Below, piece after piece: positions 13,140 through 20,034 of a stretch of DNA of 20,034 bases (the first letter of the stretch is position 1; every line of letters begins with the position of its first letter). The stretch is from a virus: positions 1 to 20,034 of the IMG/VR virus record IMGVR_UViG_3300028388_002306; one strand, given 5' to 3'. The notes under the pieces were generated by a model. The model worked only from the letters and a program-made list of their open reading frames with translations. It was not told where the DNA came from and ran no database searches. Made by a program: the position numbers and the translations under genes.

Positions 13140-15978
13140 ACGTTTATTTTCAAGCGCGACGGATGAATACGGCAATTTATGGGATATTGAAATCCACGAC
13201 GCGGATTTTAGCGGGGCGCCTATCGAGTTTGAAACCAAGCCCCCCGGCGTTGTTATTGATTACCAGGGGCAAAGCCAAAACAGGCTAAACCCAATTTTAA
13301 CAAGCAAAGCCACCGTTACCGTTTACATAAATAGCGACGACCAACAAGATTTTTTAAACGATTTACCCGACGCCAAAGAGGGCCGGTTTACTCTTAAGAT
13401 AGACAAAAGCGGCTCTTTTCATTGGGCCGGGGTTATTTTAACCGATACAGCAAGGGAGGAAAATATGCCCCGCCCCTTTGAATTGCAACTAACCGCAACC
13501 GATGGGTTAGGCGCTTTAAAAACCGTGGATTATGTACCCACCGGCGGCGTAAACGTGGCAGCGTGGGAGACTTTTTTACAACACCTTTTAAACGCCTTGC
13601 AATTACTACCGACGGCCAATTTTTGGGGCGCGTCTGACAACTTTATTACAACCTCTGTTAATTGGTATGAGCAACGAATGGACACCGGATCCACCGCCGA
13701 ACCTTTAGCCAATAGCCGGATCCACCACAGAGTATTTACCAAAATTGGCGACGACGGCGAAGAAAAATATAAAAGCGCGTTTTTTGTACTTAAGGAAATC
13801 GCTAAAAATTGGAACGCCCGCCTCTATTTAGACGCCGGGGTTTGGCGCTTTGAGCAATACGGGCAACGTATTAACCTAAGTGGGGATTTTAAAGAAAAAC
13901 GGTTCGATAAAAGCGCCAATTTTTTAGGCTTTACCAATGCAGCCAATTACGACGTTACTATTGACCAAACAAGCCAAAAAGCATTTTTAAGAGGTCGCCA
14001 CCATGAATGGTTCCCCCCTTTACGATTAGCCCGGACCCTTTACAAGCATGAAAGCGGCGCTAATTTTATGGACGGCGTACAATTAGACCACACCACAGAG
14101 GGCAACGAGTTTAATTTAGGGGAGTTTAACTACGCTAACGGAACGGCAAAACTTGTTTTTTCTTGTTCTATCCGGTTCTTTGCGGACTTTGCTTTGCTAC
14201 CCGATGACCCCGCGTTTGTTGTCCATTGGCGAATGAAATTTAAAATCGGGGACAAATGGCTAAAGCGGGAACATATAAACCAGGACCAACTCCCCCAAAC
14301 AATTACATTAACCCCAAACCCCACTTATACGCCTTTAACGTGGGAAAATTCGGAAAGTTACGTCCATTTTTTTAGTGGGGTTATGTATCCACAGCAAGCC
14401 TCCACAATGGTAATAACCCCCGGCGCTTTTACAACCCCATTTTTACCGGAAACCGGGGATTTATTAGTGTCTTTTGAATTAGTGGCCGTTTATAGCGTTT
14501 GGAATGAGCCCGCGAACCCTTCCACGCCAATAGCCGGGGAAGATATAACCAATTTAGCGGACGTAACGTATTGGTTAGATGGGTTGGATCTTAGAATAAC
14601 GGAAGCGGGAGAAGATTTTAACGATAATGAAAGAACCTACACCGTAAACAACCCCTTAACCGGCGCCGGGGATAATACAGAAATTTTTGATGATGTTATG
14701 ATTTTTGGCGACGGCCCAAAAGACACCACTTTTAGCCGGATTCAAATTTTTGATAATACCGGGGGCGCCTGGATAAATAGCGAATTTTGGGATTTAGGAA
14801 CGGTTGGCGGGGATTGGCGTAAATTCCAAGAGTTGCGTATATGGGAAATTTTAATCGGCCAACTAAAAGCGGTTAAACGTACTTACGGGACCGGCTTTTT
14901 TGATAGCATAGCCGCCACACGATTTAACGACGGTGAATTTTTCTATATATTAGGCGGGGCGCAATTTATGGCGGGGCAATCAGAACACGACGGGGAATGG
15001 TGGGCGGTTAGGGTTTACGATGAAACCACGCCAATAGAACCGGCCGACGTCGCCGTTCAATTTCCGCAACAGCCAATAAACGACCCGCCAACGCCGCCAA
15101 ATAATAACCCATTGGTTGCGATATCCGACGCCGTAACCACTCAAACGATACCCGCCGGACCCGTTGGTCAAATCCCAATAAGCATAGCGGCAAACGGTTT
15201 CCAAGTTGTAGCCGGGCAAAGTATAACAGTTGTTAACCCCTTTAGCGGCTACTCTCAAAGCTTTACGGTAAACAATGATACGATCGCAGGCGACACGGTT
15301 ATTAGCGTAAACGGCAACGCCGGGCAACCGTTCCCGCCGGGGTCGCCGGTTATTGTTTCCAATAATCCAAGCAACCAACAAAACACCCCGGGCCTAAATA
15401 CTCTATTTGAGGTGGAATATACCGGGGCGGACCCGGATCTTTGCGGCGAAGATTGCCCCGGTATTGCGGAAGCTTGCAAAATTTACGATAAAGAAACGGC
15501 CGGGGATGGATCCACCAATGGCAACGGCTTTATTTTAGATGATACCGGCTTACGATTTTTTGAGCCTGACAATTTAAACCCCACGTTTTTTTTAAGGGCG
15601 TCGGATGGGTTAAACATACCAACAAAAAAGCACCCTTTAGAGTGGTTTATAGCTTTTGGACCTAATACGCCAATTACAACGGGGCTATCCTCAAACGTTT
15701 TATTTGTAGTGCCGCCCCAATTCGCAGGGCTTAAAATGGAGCAAATAGGGATCGCCCTAAATAGTTTAGGCACCGGCGCCGGATCCACAACAATAGAATT
15801 ACAGAAAGACGCCGTCACAGAAGCAACAATCGATATAACCGCCCAAACAAATAAACGCGAAATTTACACCTTTACGGAAATTGCGTTAAGTGGTAACGAA
15901 TGCTTTACCATAAACGTTACCGCCGTGGAAGCAACGCCCCCGGAGGGTTTAGTGGTTTACTTTTATTTAAACACTTAA
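13132..15978 (+). CDS. large tail-tip / baseplate hub protein
   Basis: A 948-residue protein in the position where siphoviruses encode distal tail or hub proteins, after the tape measure. Its N-terminal 150 residues (MAKRLFSSATDEYGNLWDIE; later FTLKIDKSGSFHWAGVIL) look like the beta-rich hub domain seen in Bacteroidota phage tail proteins. The region to about residue 645 is long, Trp/Asp-rich and ends with an ELRIWEILIGQLKAVKRT segment. A Pro/Asn linker (NDPPTPPNNNP, about 650-660) separates it from a beta-domain with AVTTQTIPAGPVG. The final 110 residues (about 837-948; VLFVVPPQFAGLKMEQIGIA) resemble the end of the protein at 17989-19326. The hub role is inferred from position and domain style; no enzyme motif is visible. 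Confidence 0.7.
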   Translation: MAKRLFSSATDEYGNLWDIEIHDADFSGAPIEFETKPPGVVIDYQGQSQNRLNPILTSKATVTVYINSDDQQDFLNDLPDAKEGRFTLKIDKSGSFHWAGVILTDTAREENMPRPFELQLTATDGLGALKTVDYVPTGGVNVAAWETFLQHLLNALQLLPTANFWGASDNFITTSVNWYEQRMDTGSTAEPLANSRIHHRVFTKIGDDGEEKYKSAFFVLKEIAKNWNARLYLDAGVWRFEQYGQRINLSGDFKEKRFDKSANFLGFTNAANYDVTIDQTSQKAFLRGRHHEWFPPLRLARTLYKHESGANFMDGVQLDHTTEGNEFNLGEFNYANGTAKLVFSCSIRFFADFALLPDDPAFVVHWRMKFKIGDKWLKREHINQDQLPQTITLTPNPTYTPLTWENSESYVHFFSGVMYPQQASTMVITPGAFTTPFLPETGDLLVSFELVAVYSVWNEPANPSTPIAGEDITNLADVTYWLDGLDLRITEAGEDFNDNERTYTVNNPLTGAGDNTEIFDDVMIFGDGPKDTTFSRIQIFDNTGGAWINSEFWDLGTVGGDWRKFQELRIWEILIGQLKAVKRTYGTGFFDSIAATRFNDGEFFYILGGAQFMAGQSEHDGEWWAVRVYDETTPIEPADVAVQFPQQPINDPPTPPNNNPLVAISDAVTTQTIPAGPVGQIPISIAANGFQVVAGQSITVVNPFSGYSQSFTVNNDTIAGDTVISVNGNAGQPFPPGSPVIVSNNPSNQQNTPGLNTLFEVEYTGADPDLCGEDCPGIAEACKIYDKETAGDGSTNGNGFILDDTGLRFFEPDNLNPTFFLRASDGLNIPTKKHPLEWFIAFGPNTPITTGLSSNVLFVVPPQFAGLKMEQIGIALNSLGTGAGSTTIELQKDAVTEATIDITAQTNKREIYTFTEIALSGNECFTINVTAVEATPPEGLVVYFYLNT

Positions 15979-15982
15979 GCCA

Positions 15983-17983
15983 ATGTCCATTTTTATTAAG
16001 CTAAAAAAGATAGTAATAAACGCCTCCACGGTAATAGCACACCTAAAAACGTGGTTTGCCTTTAACGTTCGGCCGTTAATCGAAGGGGATGAAAGTAAAA
16101 GGGTTTGGGATGGGTCCAACAATGGTAACCACGCCGTTTTAAATGGGGGCTTTGCGCTTTCTTTTAATGGCACTAATACAGAGGTTACGGTTGGAGATAC
16201 AAACCAAACTATTAAAAGCCTTTGTTTTTGGTGCTACTTAAGCAGCGACACCGAGAAAATATTAGATTTAGACGGCGGCACCACAATGATAGAAGTAAAC
16301 GCGGGGGTTTTAACCGTTTCCGGGTTTACGGGGCTTACTCTTTACGTTAATGGATTTAACGACAATATTGTAACGCCTGGAAAATGGGAATTTATAGCAA
16401 TAACGGGGACGGCAGATGTAAACCTTTCTAACCTAATAATTGGTAAAATTGGCGCCACTTATTTTAACGGTCTTTTAGCCGGGTTAAAATTTTGGAGCGT
16501 AAGCGCCCCCGCCGCTAGCATATTGCACCAATACAAAAACCCGGAAAGATTAAGCCCCCCGGGGTTGTCTTTAGCTTATTTAGTGGCGTTTTATCCTTTA
16601 TCAGAGGCCGCAACCCTTCCAATTGTTTTAGACCATAGCGGGAACCACAACAACGGCCAAATTTTAGGCACGTTTACATATAATTTGAGTGAATCGGGGA
16701 TCTTACCAAATTTGCCTTTAGTCAATTTATCACAGCTTTTAACAAGCAACGGGAGCAGCTTTGTAAGTATTGCAAATGATGCAAGCCTGGACAATACAAC
16801 AGCCCTAACGGTTTCTTTGTGGTTTATTCGATCAGAAACAACAGCAACAAATCGGGGCTTATATCATAAAAACCCGGATAATACCGGCCTCCGGATTTTG
16901 TGCGACGCTGCAAACCTGACAATTAAAGGCGGTGGGGCGTCGTCTTTGAGCGTTCCCGGGTTTGACGAAATAGGCGTTTTATACAACTTAATTGTTACCG
17001 TAACGGGCACCACGGCAACGGCGTATAAAAACGGGGTACAAGTTGCAACGGGAACGATTGACGCTTTAACAAGCTTTGCCGGTTCTTTAAACATTGGGTC
17101 GGCTTTAGATGATACCACAACACGACCTTTTAACGGCCTTATTTTTAGCGCGGCGGAGTGGGGCATTGTATTAAATTCCGACCAAATAGAACAACTAACA
17201 AACGGTAATTTACCAACAACAATAGCTTTAGCGGATCTTTCCGGTTATTGGGAAAACAACAACGTTAAAACGTGGCCGGATCAAAGCACAAACGACAATA
17301 TAGGAACGCCAACGGGTACGTTAGAAACCATTATTTTACGGGAAGGAAAAACGACCGGTAAAAACCTGTTAGGGCTAACGTTGACCGACAAATGGCCTAA
17401 CGTGGGTAAATTTTACGGGGCGCAATATGCCCAAATAACTAACAACACCGGCTTAAATTTTTCGGATCCTTTAACCGTCGCTTTTTGGTACAAACACCAA
17501 ACCCCTAACACCGCCCAAACGATACTCGAGAAAGCCAACACTTTTAAAGCCGAAATATTAGCGGATAACACCTTCCAAGCTACTATCTACCATAGCGGCG
17601 GCACCGCCGAAATAATAAACCCAACAAACGAACTAACGGACTTTTATTGGGTGCATTTTGTTTTAACCTTTGACGGGTCAGTTATTCGCGTTTACAAAGA
17701 CGGCTTTGAGGTTGAAAACTTAACAATTGTTGCAAATATTGACACCGATACGACGGATATTTACATTGGCGCGGATAGTACCCCGGCAAATTACCTAAAC
17801 GGGTATTTTGACGAGTTTAAATTCCTTTGCAAAGCTTGGAGCAATACAGAGGTTTTAAATGAGTACACGAACACCGAACCGCAGCACAGAAATATCGAGG
17901 TAATAGGCGGTTTAATAATTGGGGAGCCTGGAAACTTTGGATTAGGCGACCCGGGATCAAATATATTTTTAGGCAATAACTAA
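15983..17983 (+). CDS. tail protein with three LamG-like lectin domains
   Basis: A 666-residue protein built from three laminin-G/concanavalin-like beta-sandwich domains, at about residues 40-190, 250-410 and 475-630. Each is preceded by a similar Asp/Asn/Gly-rich lead: WDGSNNGNHAVLNG, LDHSGNHNNGQILG and PDQSTNDNIGTPTG. Each also shows the family strands: FALSFNGTNTEVTVG, SFVSIANDASLDNTTALTVS and YAQITNNTGLNFSDPLTVAF. Later strands (YKNGVQVATG; YKDGFEVENL) and a closing motif (FNGLIFSAAEW; LNGYFDEFKFLCKAW) also recur. Such domains bind glycans or proteins, so this is probably a receptor-binding or adhesion component of the tail tip. It has no signal peptide. The start follows the preceding stop by 4 bases and the next gene starts 5 bases after the stop, so it is part of the tail operon. 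Confidence 0.85.
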   Translation: MSIFIKLKKIVINASTVIAHLKTWFAFNVRPLIEGDESKRVWDGSNNGNHAVLNGGFALSFNGTNTEVTVGDTNQTIKSLCFWCYLSSDTEKILDLDGGTTMIEVNAGVLTVSGFTGLTLYVNGFNDNIVTPGKWEFIAITGTADVNLSNLIIGKIGATYFNGLLAGLKFWSVSAPAASILHQYKNPERLSPPGLSLAYLVAFYPLSEAATLPIVLDHSGNHNNGQILGTFTYNLSESGILPNLPLVNLSQLLTSNGSSFVSIANDASLDNTTALTVSLWFIRSETTATNRGLYHKNPDNTGLRILCDAANLTIKGGGASSLSVPGFDEIGVLYNLIVTVTGTTATAYKNGVQVATGTIDALTSFAGSLNIGSALDDTTTRPFNGLIFSAAEWGIVLNSDQIEQLTNGNLPTTIALADLSGYWENNNVKTWPDQSTNDNIGTPTGTLETIILREGKTTGKNLLGLTLTDKWPNVGKFYGAQYAQITNNTGLNFSDPLTVAFWYKHQTPNTAQTILEKANTFKAEILADNTFQATIYHSGGTAEIINPTNELTDFYWVHFVLTFDGSVIRVYKDGFEVENLTIVANIDTDTTDIYIGADSTPANYLNGYFDEFKFLCKAWSNTEVLNEYTNTEPQHRNIEVIGGLIIGEPGNFGLGDPGSNIFLGNN

Positions 17984-17988
17984 AGACA

Positions 17989-19326
17989 ATGAAAAAGAAT
18001 AATTTAAAAGGGTTTGTTGTGGATTTAGCTATTTACGGCTTTATCCTATTTGTAATTTTGTGGTTTACAAGTTGCGAACAACGCCCGCAAAAAACGCCGT
18101 TTAATTTTGATGAGGTCGCCACGGTTTTAGATAGCCTGGAGAAAGACCTACAAATGGCAACCAATGACCCAAACGGGCTAATTTTAGCGCAAACGATTGT
18201 CGACCCGGCAACCTTTACCATATTAAGCCCCGTCGATAGCGGTTTGGTAGGTATAATTAGCCGCCGGAATGGGCTTTGGCGCTATGTATTAAATGAGGAC
18301 TTAAGAGATTATTACACGGTCGAAGTTGACCGAACGCCCATAAATATTACCAATGCAGATAGCACCGGTTGGACCTGGAAAAACGGTTGGGTTGTAAAAA
18401 ATGGATATACAGACGCCGATACTATTTTTATTATCGGCGGTAATGGGGAAGCAATAGCAGTAAACACGGTCGGAAATTGGGGCGGCGGGTCCGGTTCGGG
18501 GGCGCAATATTTAAACGCCTTAAGCGATGTAAATATGACCGCCCAAACAGGTTACCAAATTTTAGGAATAACGCCCGGCGACACTATTTTTAATAATGTA
18601 CCGGCGCCTTTTTGGTTTAATAGCGTTAGCGGAATGAATAGAAGCCGCGACGATGTAAGCTTTACAGGTGCCCACCATATAGATAGCGTGGATTATATAA
18701 AGTTCCATGATGCTAACGCAAGCGGCAAACGCTGGAAAATTGAGGAACGCAACGACGGCGGCTTAACCATTGAATATGGCGACGGTACCACGGATATTAG
18801 TATGCGTTTTAATATTGACGGGACTATACAATTTGGAAGCGACCCGAGCAACCCATATACTTTTCCCGCAGATTATACCGGCGCAAGTGATGGGGACGTT
18901 TTATCAATTAACACCACCACAGAGAATTTAGAATGGACAACACCCGGCGCGGGTGGCGCCGGTTCTTTAGATACTGTTTATTTGGCGTTTATGGTAGAGG
19001 ACCGCCTTGTGAGTTTGCCGGGAACAAGTGGGGTAATTGGAGACGGTTTCTTTGTGGTACCTAGCTATTTAGGTGGATGGGATCTTACGCGGGTCGCTTA
19101 CACCGTACACACACCCGGCGCCGGTGGAACTTACCCAATACAAACGGACAGAAATAGCACCGTTAATATATTTGGGACAAGCATTCCGGCCGGTTCGAGG
19201 TATGCAGAGGCGACCGGTAGTTATACGCTAACAACCGGGGATCTTTTAACGTTTGAGATACCCACCACAAGCGGAGCAACAACAGAGCCCCGAGGGCTTT
19301 CAATTCAGTTAATGCTAGTTCGATGA
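17989..19326 (+). CDS. tail fibre-like protein with lipoprotein-type N-terminus
   Basis: A 445-residue protein. The first 29 residues form a basic start (KKNNLK), a hydrophobic stretch (about residues 9-26, with YGFILFVILWF) and a Cys at 29 in FTSC, which resembles a lipoprotein signal peptide. The rest looks like a virion protein: a coiled or helical section (VLDSLEKDLQ), beta-rich segments, and the tail-fibre repeat-like motifs LNALSDVNM and ASDGDVLSINTTTENLEW. The last 120 residues (about 326-445; GDGFFVVPSYLGGWDLTRVA) form a beta-domain like the one ending the 948-residue protein. It overlaps the next gene by 4 bases (ATGA). It may be a tail fibre anchored by its N-terminus, or a membrane-attached phage product such as a superinfection-exclusion lipoprotein. 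The sequence does not decide between these. Confidence 0.7.
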   Translation: MKKNNLKGFVVDLAIYGFILFVILWFTSCEQRPQKTPFNFDEVATVLDSLEKDLQMATNDPNGLILAQTIVDPATFTILSPVDSGLVGIISRRNGLWRYVLNEDLRDYYTVEVDRTPINITNADSTGWTWKNGWVVKNGYTDADTIFIIGGNGEAIAVNTVGNWGGGSGSGAQYLNALSDVNMTAQTGYQILGITPGDTIFNNVPAPFWFNSVSGMNRSRDDVSFTGAHHIDSVDYIKFHDANASGKRWKIEERNDGGLTIEYGDGTTDISMRFNIDGTIQFGSDPSNPYTFPADYTGASDGDVLSINTTTENLEWTTPGAGGAGSLDTVYLAFMVEDRLVSLPGTSGVIGDGFFVVPSYLGGWDLTRVAYTVHTPGAGGTYPIQTDRNSTVNIFGTSIPAGSRYAEATGSYTLTTGDLLTFEIPTTSGATTEPRGLSIQLMLVR

Positions 19327-19658
19327 ATCAACCTCGGCTTTTACGTTATTCATTTACCAGGGGCGACCGTTTCCGGCTACCCATTACGTTTAATAGAGAT
19401 GTTTCCGGCTTTGTTTGGGAAAATGTGACAATCCAAGCACAGCTAAAAACGGAGGGCGGTGTTTTAGTGCATGACTTTAACCCCACCCCAACAATTGACG
19501 GGACAACAGTTAGCCTAACTTTAGCGGCCACAAGCGCAACGACGGAAAATTGGCAAACAGGCGCTTTAGTTATGGATATCGAAATAGGCGCCGACGGTTT
19601 CGGACCCGAGACGCCAATAAAGATTTTATTAACGGTTAACCCGGATGTTTCCTTTTAA
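19323..19658 (+). CDS. small baseplate/tail protein, BppU-like N-terminal fold
   Basis: A 111-residue beta-rich protein. The opening (YSFTRGDRFRLPITFNRDVS) matches the common phage 'R-G-D-T-F-x-L-P-x-x-x' pattern found in small tail proteins and in the N-terminal domain of baseplate upper proteins. The middle (VTIQAQLKTEGG) and the end (GALVMDIEIGADG) fit an immunoglobulin-like sandwich. Its ATG overlaps the stop of the previous gene as ATGA, so the two are coupled. It probably links fibre proteins to the tail tip; this rests on family-like pattern and position, not on a decisive motif. Confidence 0.65.
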   Translation: MNQPRLLRYSFTRGDRFRLPITFNRDVSGFVWENVTIQAQLKTEGGVLVHDFNPTPTIDGTTVSLTLAATSATTENWQTGALVMDIEIGADGFGPETPIKILLTVNPDVSF

Positions 19659-19668
19659 TGCTTAAACC

Positions 19669-20034
19669 ATGCCCGACCCTATAAATTTAAGTTTTCAGGA
19701 AAGCGAATCGATAAACGTAACGTTTACAGAGTCCGACAACGTTGTTGTTAATTTTGGGCAATCTTTGCCAAGTGGCGCCGTACTTTTTACCGATTTAACA
19801 GACACGCCCGGATCCCTGACCGGAGAGGGCGGTAAATACGTTAGGGTGAATGTAGGGGAAACCGGGCTCGAGTTTGTAAGCGGTACGAGTTCGGCGGTTG
19901 CTTTTACCGATTTAACCGATACGCCCGGGGCATTGGGAACGGCCCTCCAGGGGATCAGGGTAAACAGTGGCGCCACGGCGTTAGAGTTCTTTACCCTTGC
20001 GACGGTGGCGACGACGGGCGCTTATTCCGATCTA
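19669..20034 (+). CDS. tail fibre protein with tandem repeats (partial, runs off window)
   Basis: This gene starts at an ATG 10 bases after the previous stop and is open to the window edge, 122 codons. After an N-terminal beta-like lead (INLSFQESESINVTFTESD), it has repeats of the phage tail fibre type: FTDLTDTPG at residues 40-48 and 79-87, with a third copy starting as YSDL at the edge. Each repeat ends in a segment such as GETGLEFVS or GATALEFF. Such repeats usually form elongated trimeric fibre shafts. The missing C-terminus would carry any receptor-binding tip. Confidence 0.75.
   Translation, partial: MPDPINLSFQESESINVTFTESDNVVVNFGQSLPSGAVLFTDLTDTPGSLTGEGGKYVRVNVGETGLEFVSGTSSAVAFTDLTDTPGALGTALQGIRVNSGATALEFFTLATVATTGAYSDL
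19785..20034 (+). repeat. tandem tail-fibre repeats, about 117-bp period
   Basis: The stretch TTTTACCGATTTAAC at 19785 recurs at 19902, with only two differences over the 27 bases that encode FTDLTDTPG. The period is 117 bases (39 residues). A third, diverged unit begins at the window end (GCTTATTCCGATCTA). High DNA similarity suggests recent duplication or recombination within the fibre gene. Confidence 0.75.

Noticed and set aside
9775-14293. 13-base match CAGGACCAACTCC in the chaperone and tail-tip genes
   Set aside because: A single short match in unrelated reading contexts; consistent with chance and shared codon preference.

Overview
The window is the late structural region of a tailed bacteriophage, or a prophage of one, with siphovirus-like gene order. 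It runs from DNA packaging through the HK97-type head, head-tail connectors, tail tube, tape measure, tail tip and receptor-binding proteins. All real genes are on the + strand and are tightly packed. The longest gap between genes is about 80 bases, so no stretch over 300 bases lacks a gene. No sheath, integrase, lysis, replication, tRNA or CRISPR feature is visible. The last gene runs off the right edge.

The host is probably a member of the Bacteroidota. Start codons are almost never preceded by a Shine-Dalgarno sequence; the upstream bases are A/T-rich. TAA stops dominate, and the tail proteins resemble those seen in Bacteroidota prophages. This host assignment is inference from style, not from a marker gene.

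Layout. 58-2905: an unknown gene, a P27-type small terminase, a large terminase split across two frames at a 10-A run, and a small unknown gene. 2971-6360: portal, S78-family prohead protease and HK97-fold major capsid protein. 6435-8710: a small basic protein, a gp6-like connector, a head-tail adaptor, an HK97 gp10-like protein, a DUF3168-like tail completion protein and a second small basic protein. 8769-9971: the major tail (tube) protein, then a tail assembly chaperone made in two forms by an apparent -1 ribosomal frameshift. 9978-12404: tape measure protein. 12414-13139: an amino-methyltransferase inserted in the tail operon. 13132-20034: a large tail-tip protein, a protein with three LamG-like lectin domains, a tail protein with a lipoprotein-like N-terminus, a small baseplate-like protein and a repeat-bearing tail fibre cut by the window end.

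How it works together: the terminase pumps DNA through the portal into a shell matured by the protease. The connectors join the head to a tail whose length is set by the tape measure, with the chaperone pair guiding assembly. The tip, lectin and fibre proteins presumably find the host surface. Hairpin terminators lie just before and after the capsid gene and after the tail tube gene, which suggests that these abundant products have their own transcript boundaries. The most notable points are the two -1 frame junctions at poly-A runs (chaperone and terminase), the methyltransferase inside the tail operon, the lipoprotein-like signal on a tail protein, and a C-terminal beta-domain that appears to be shared by two tail proteins.
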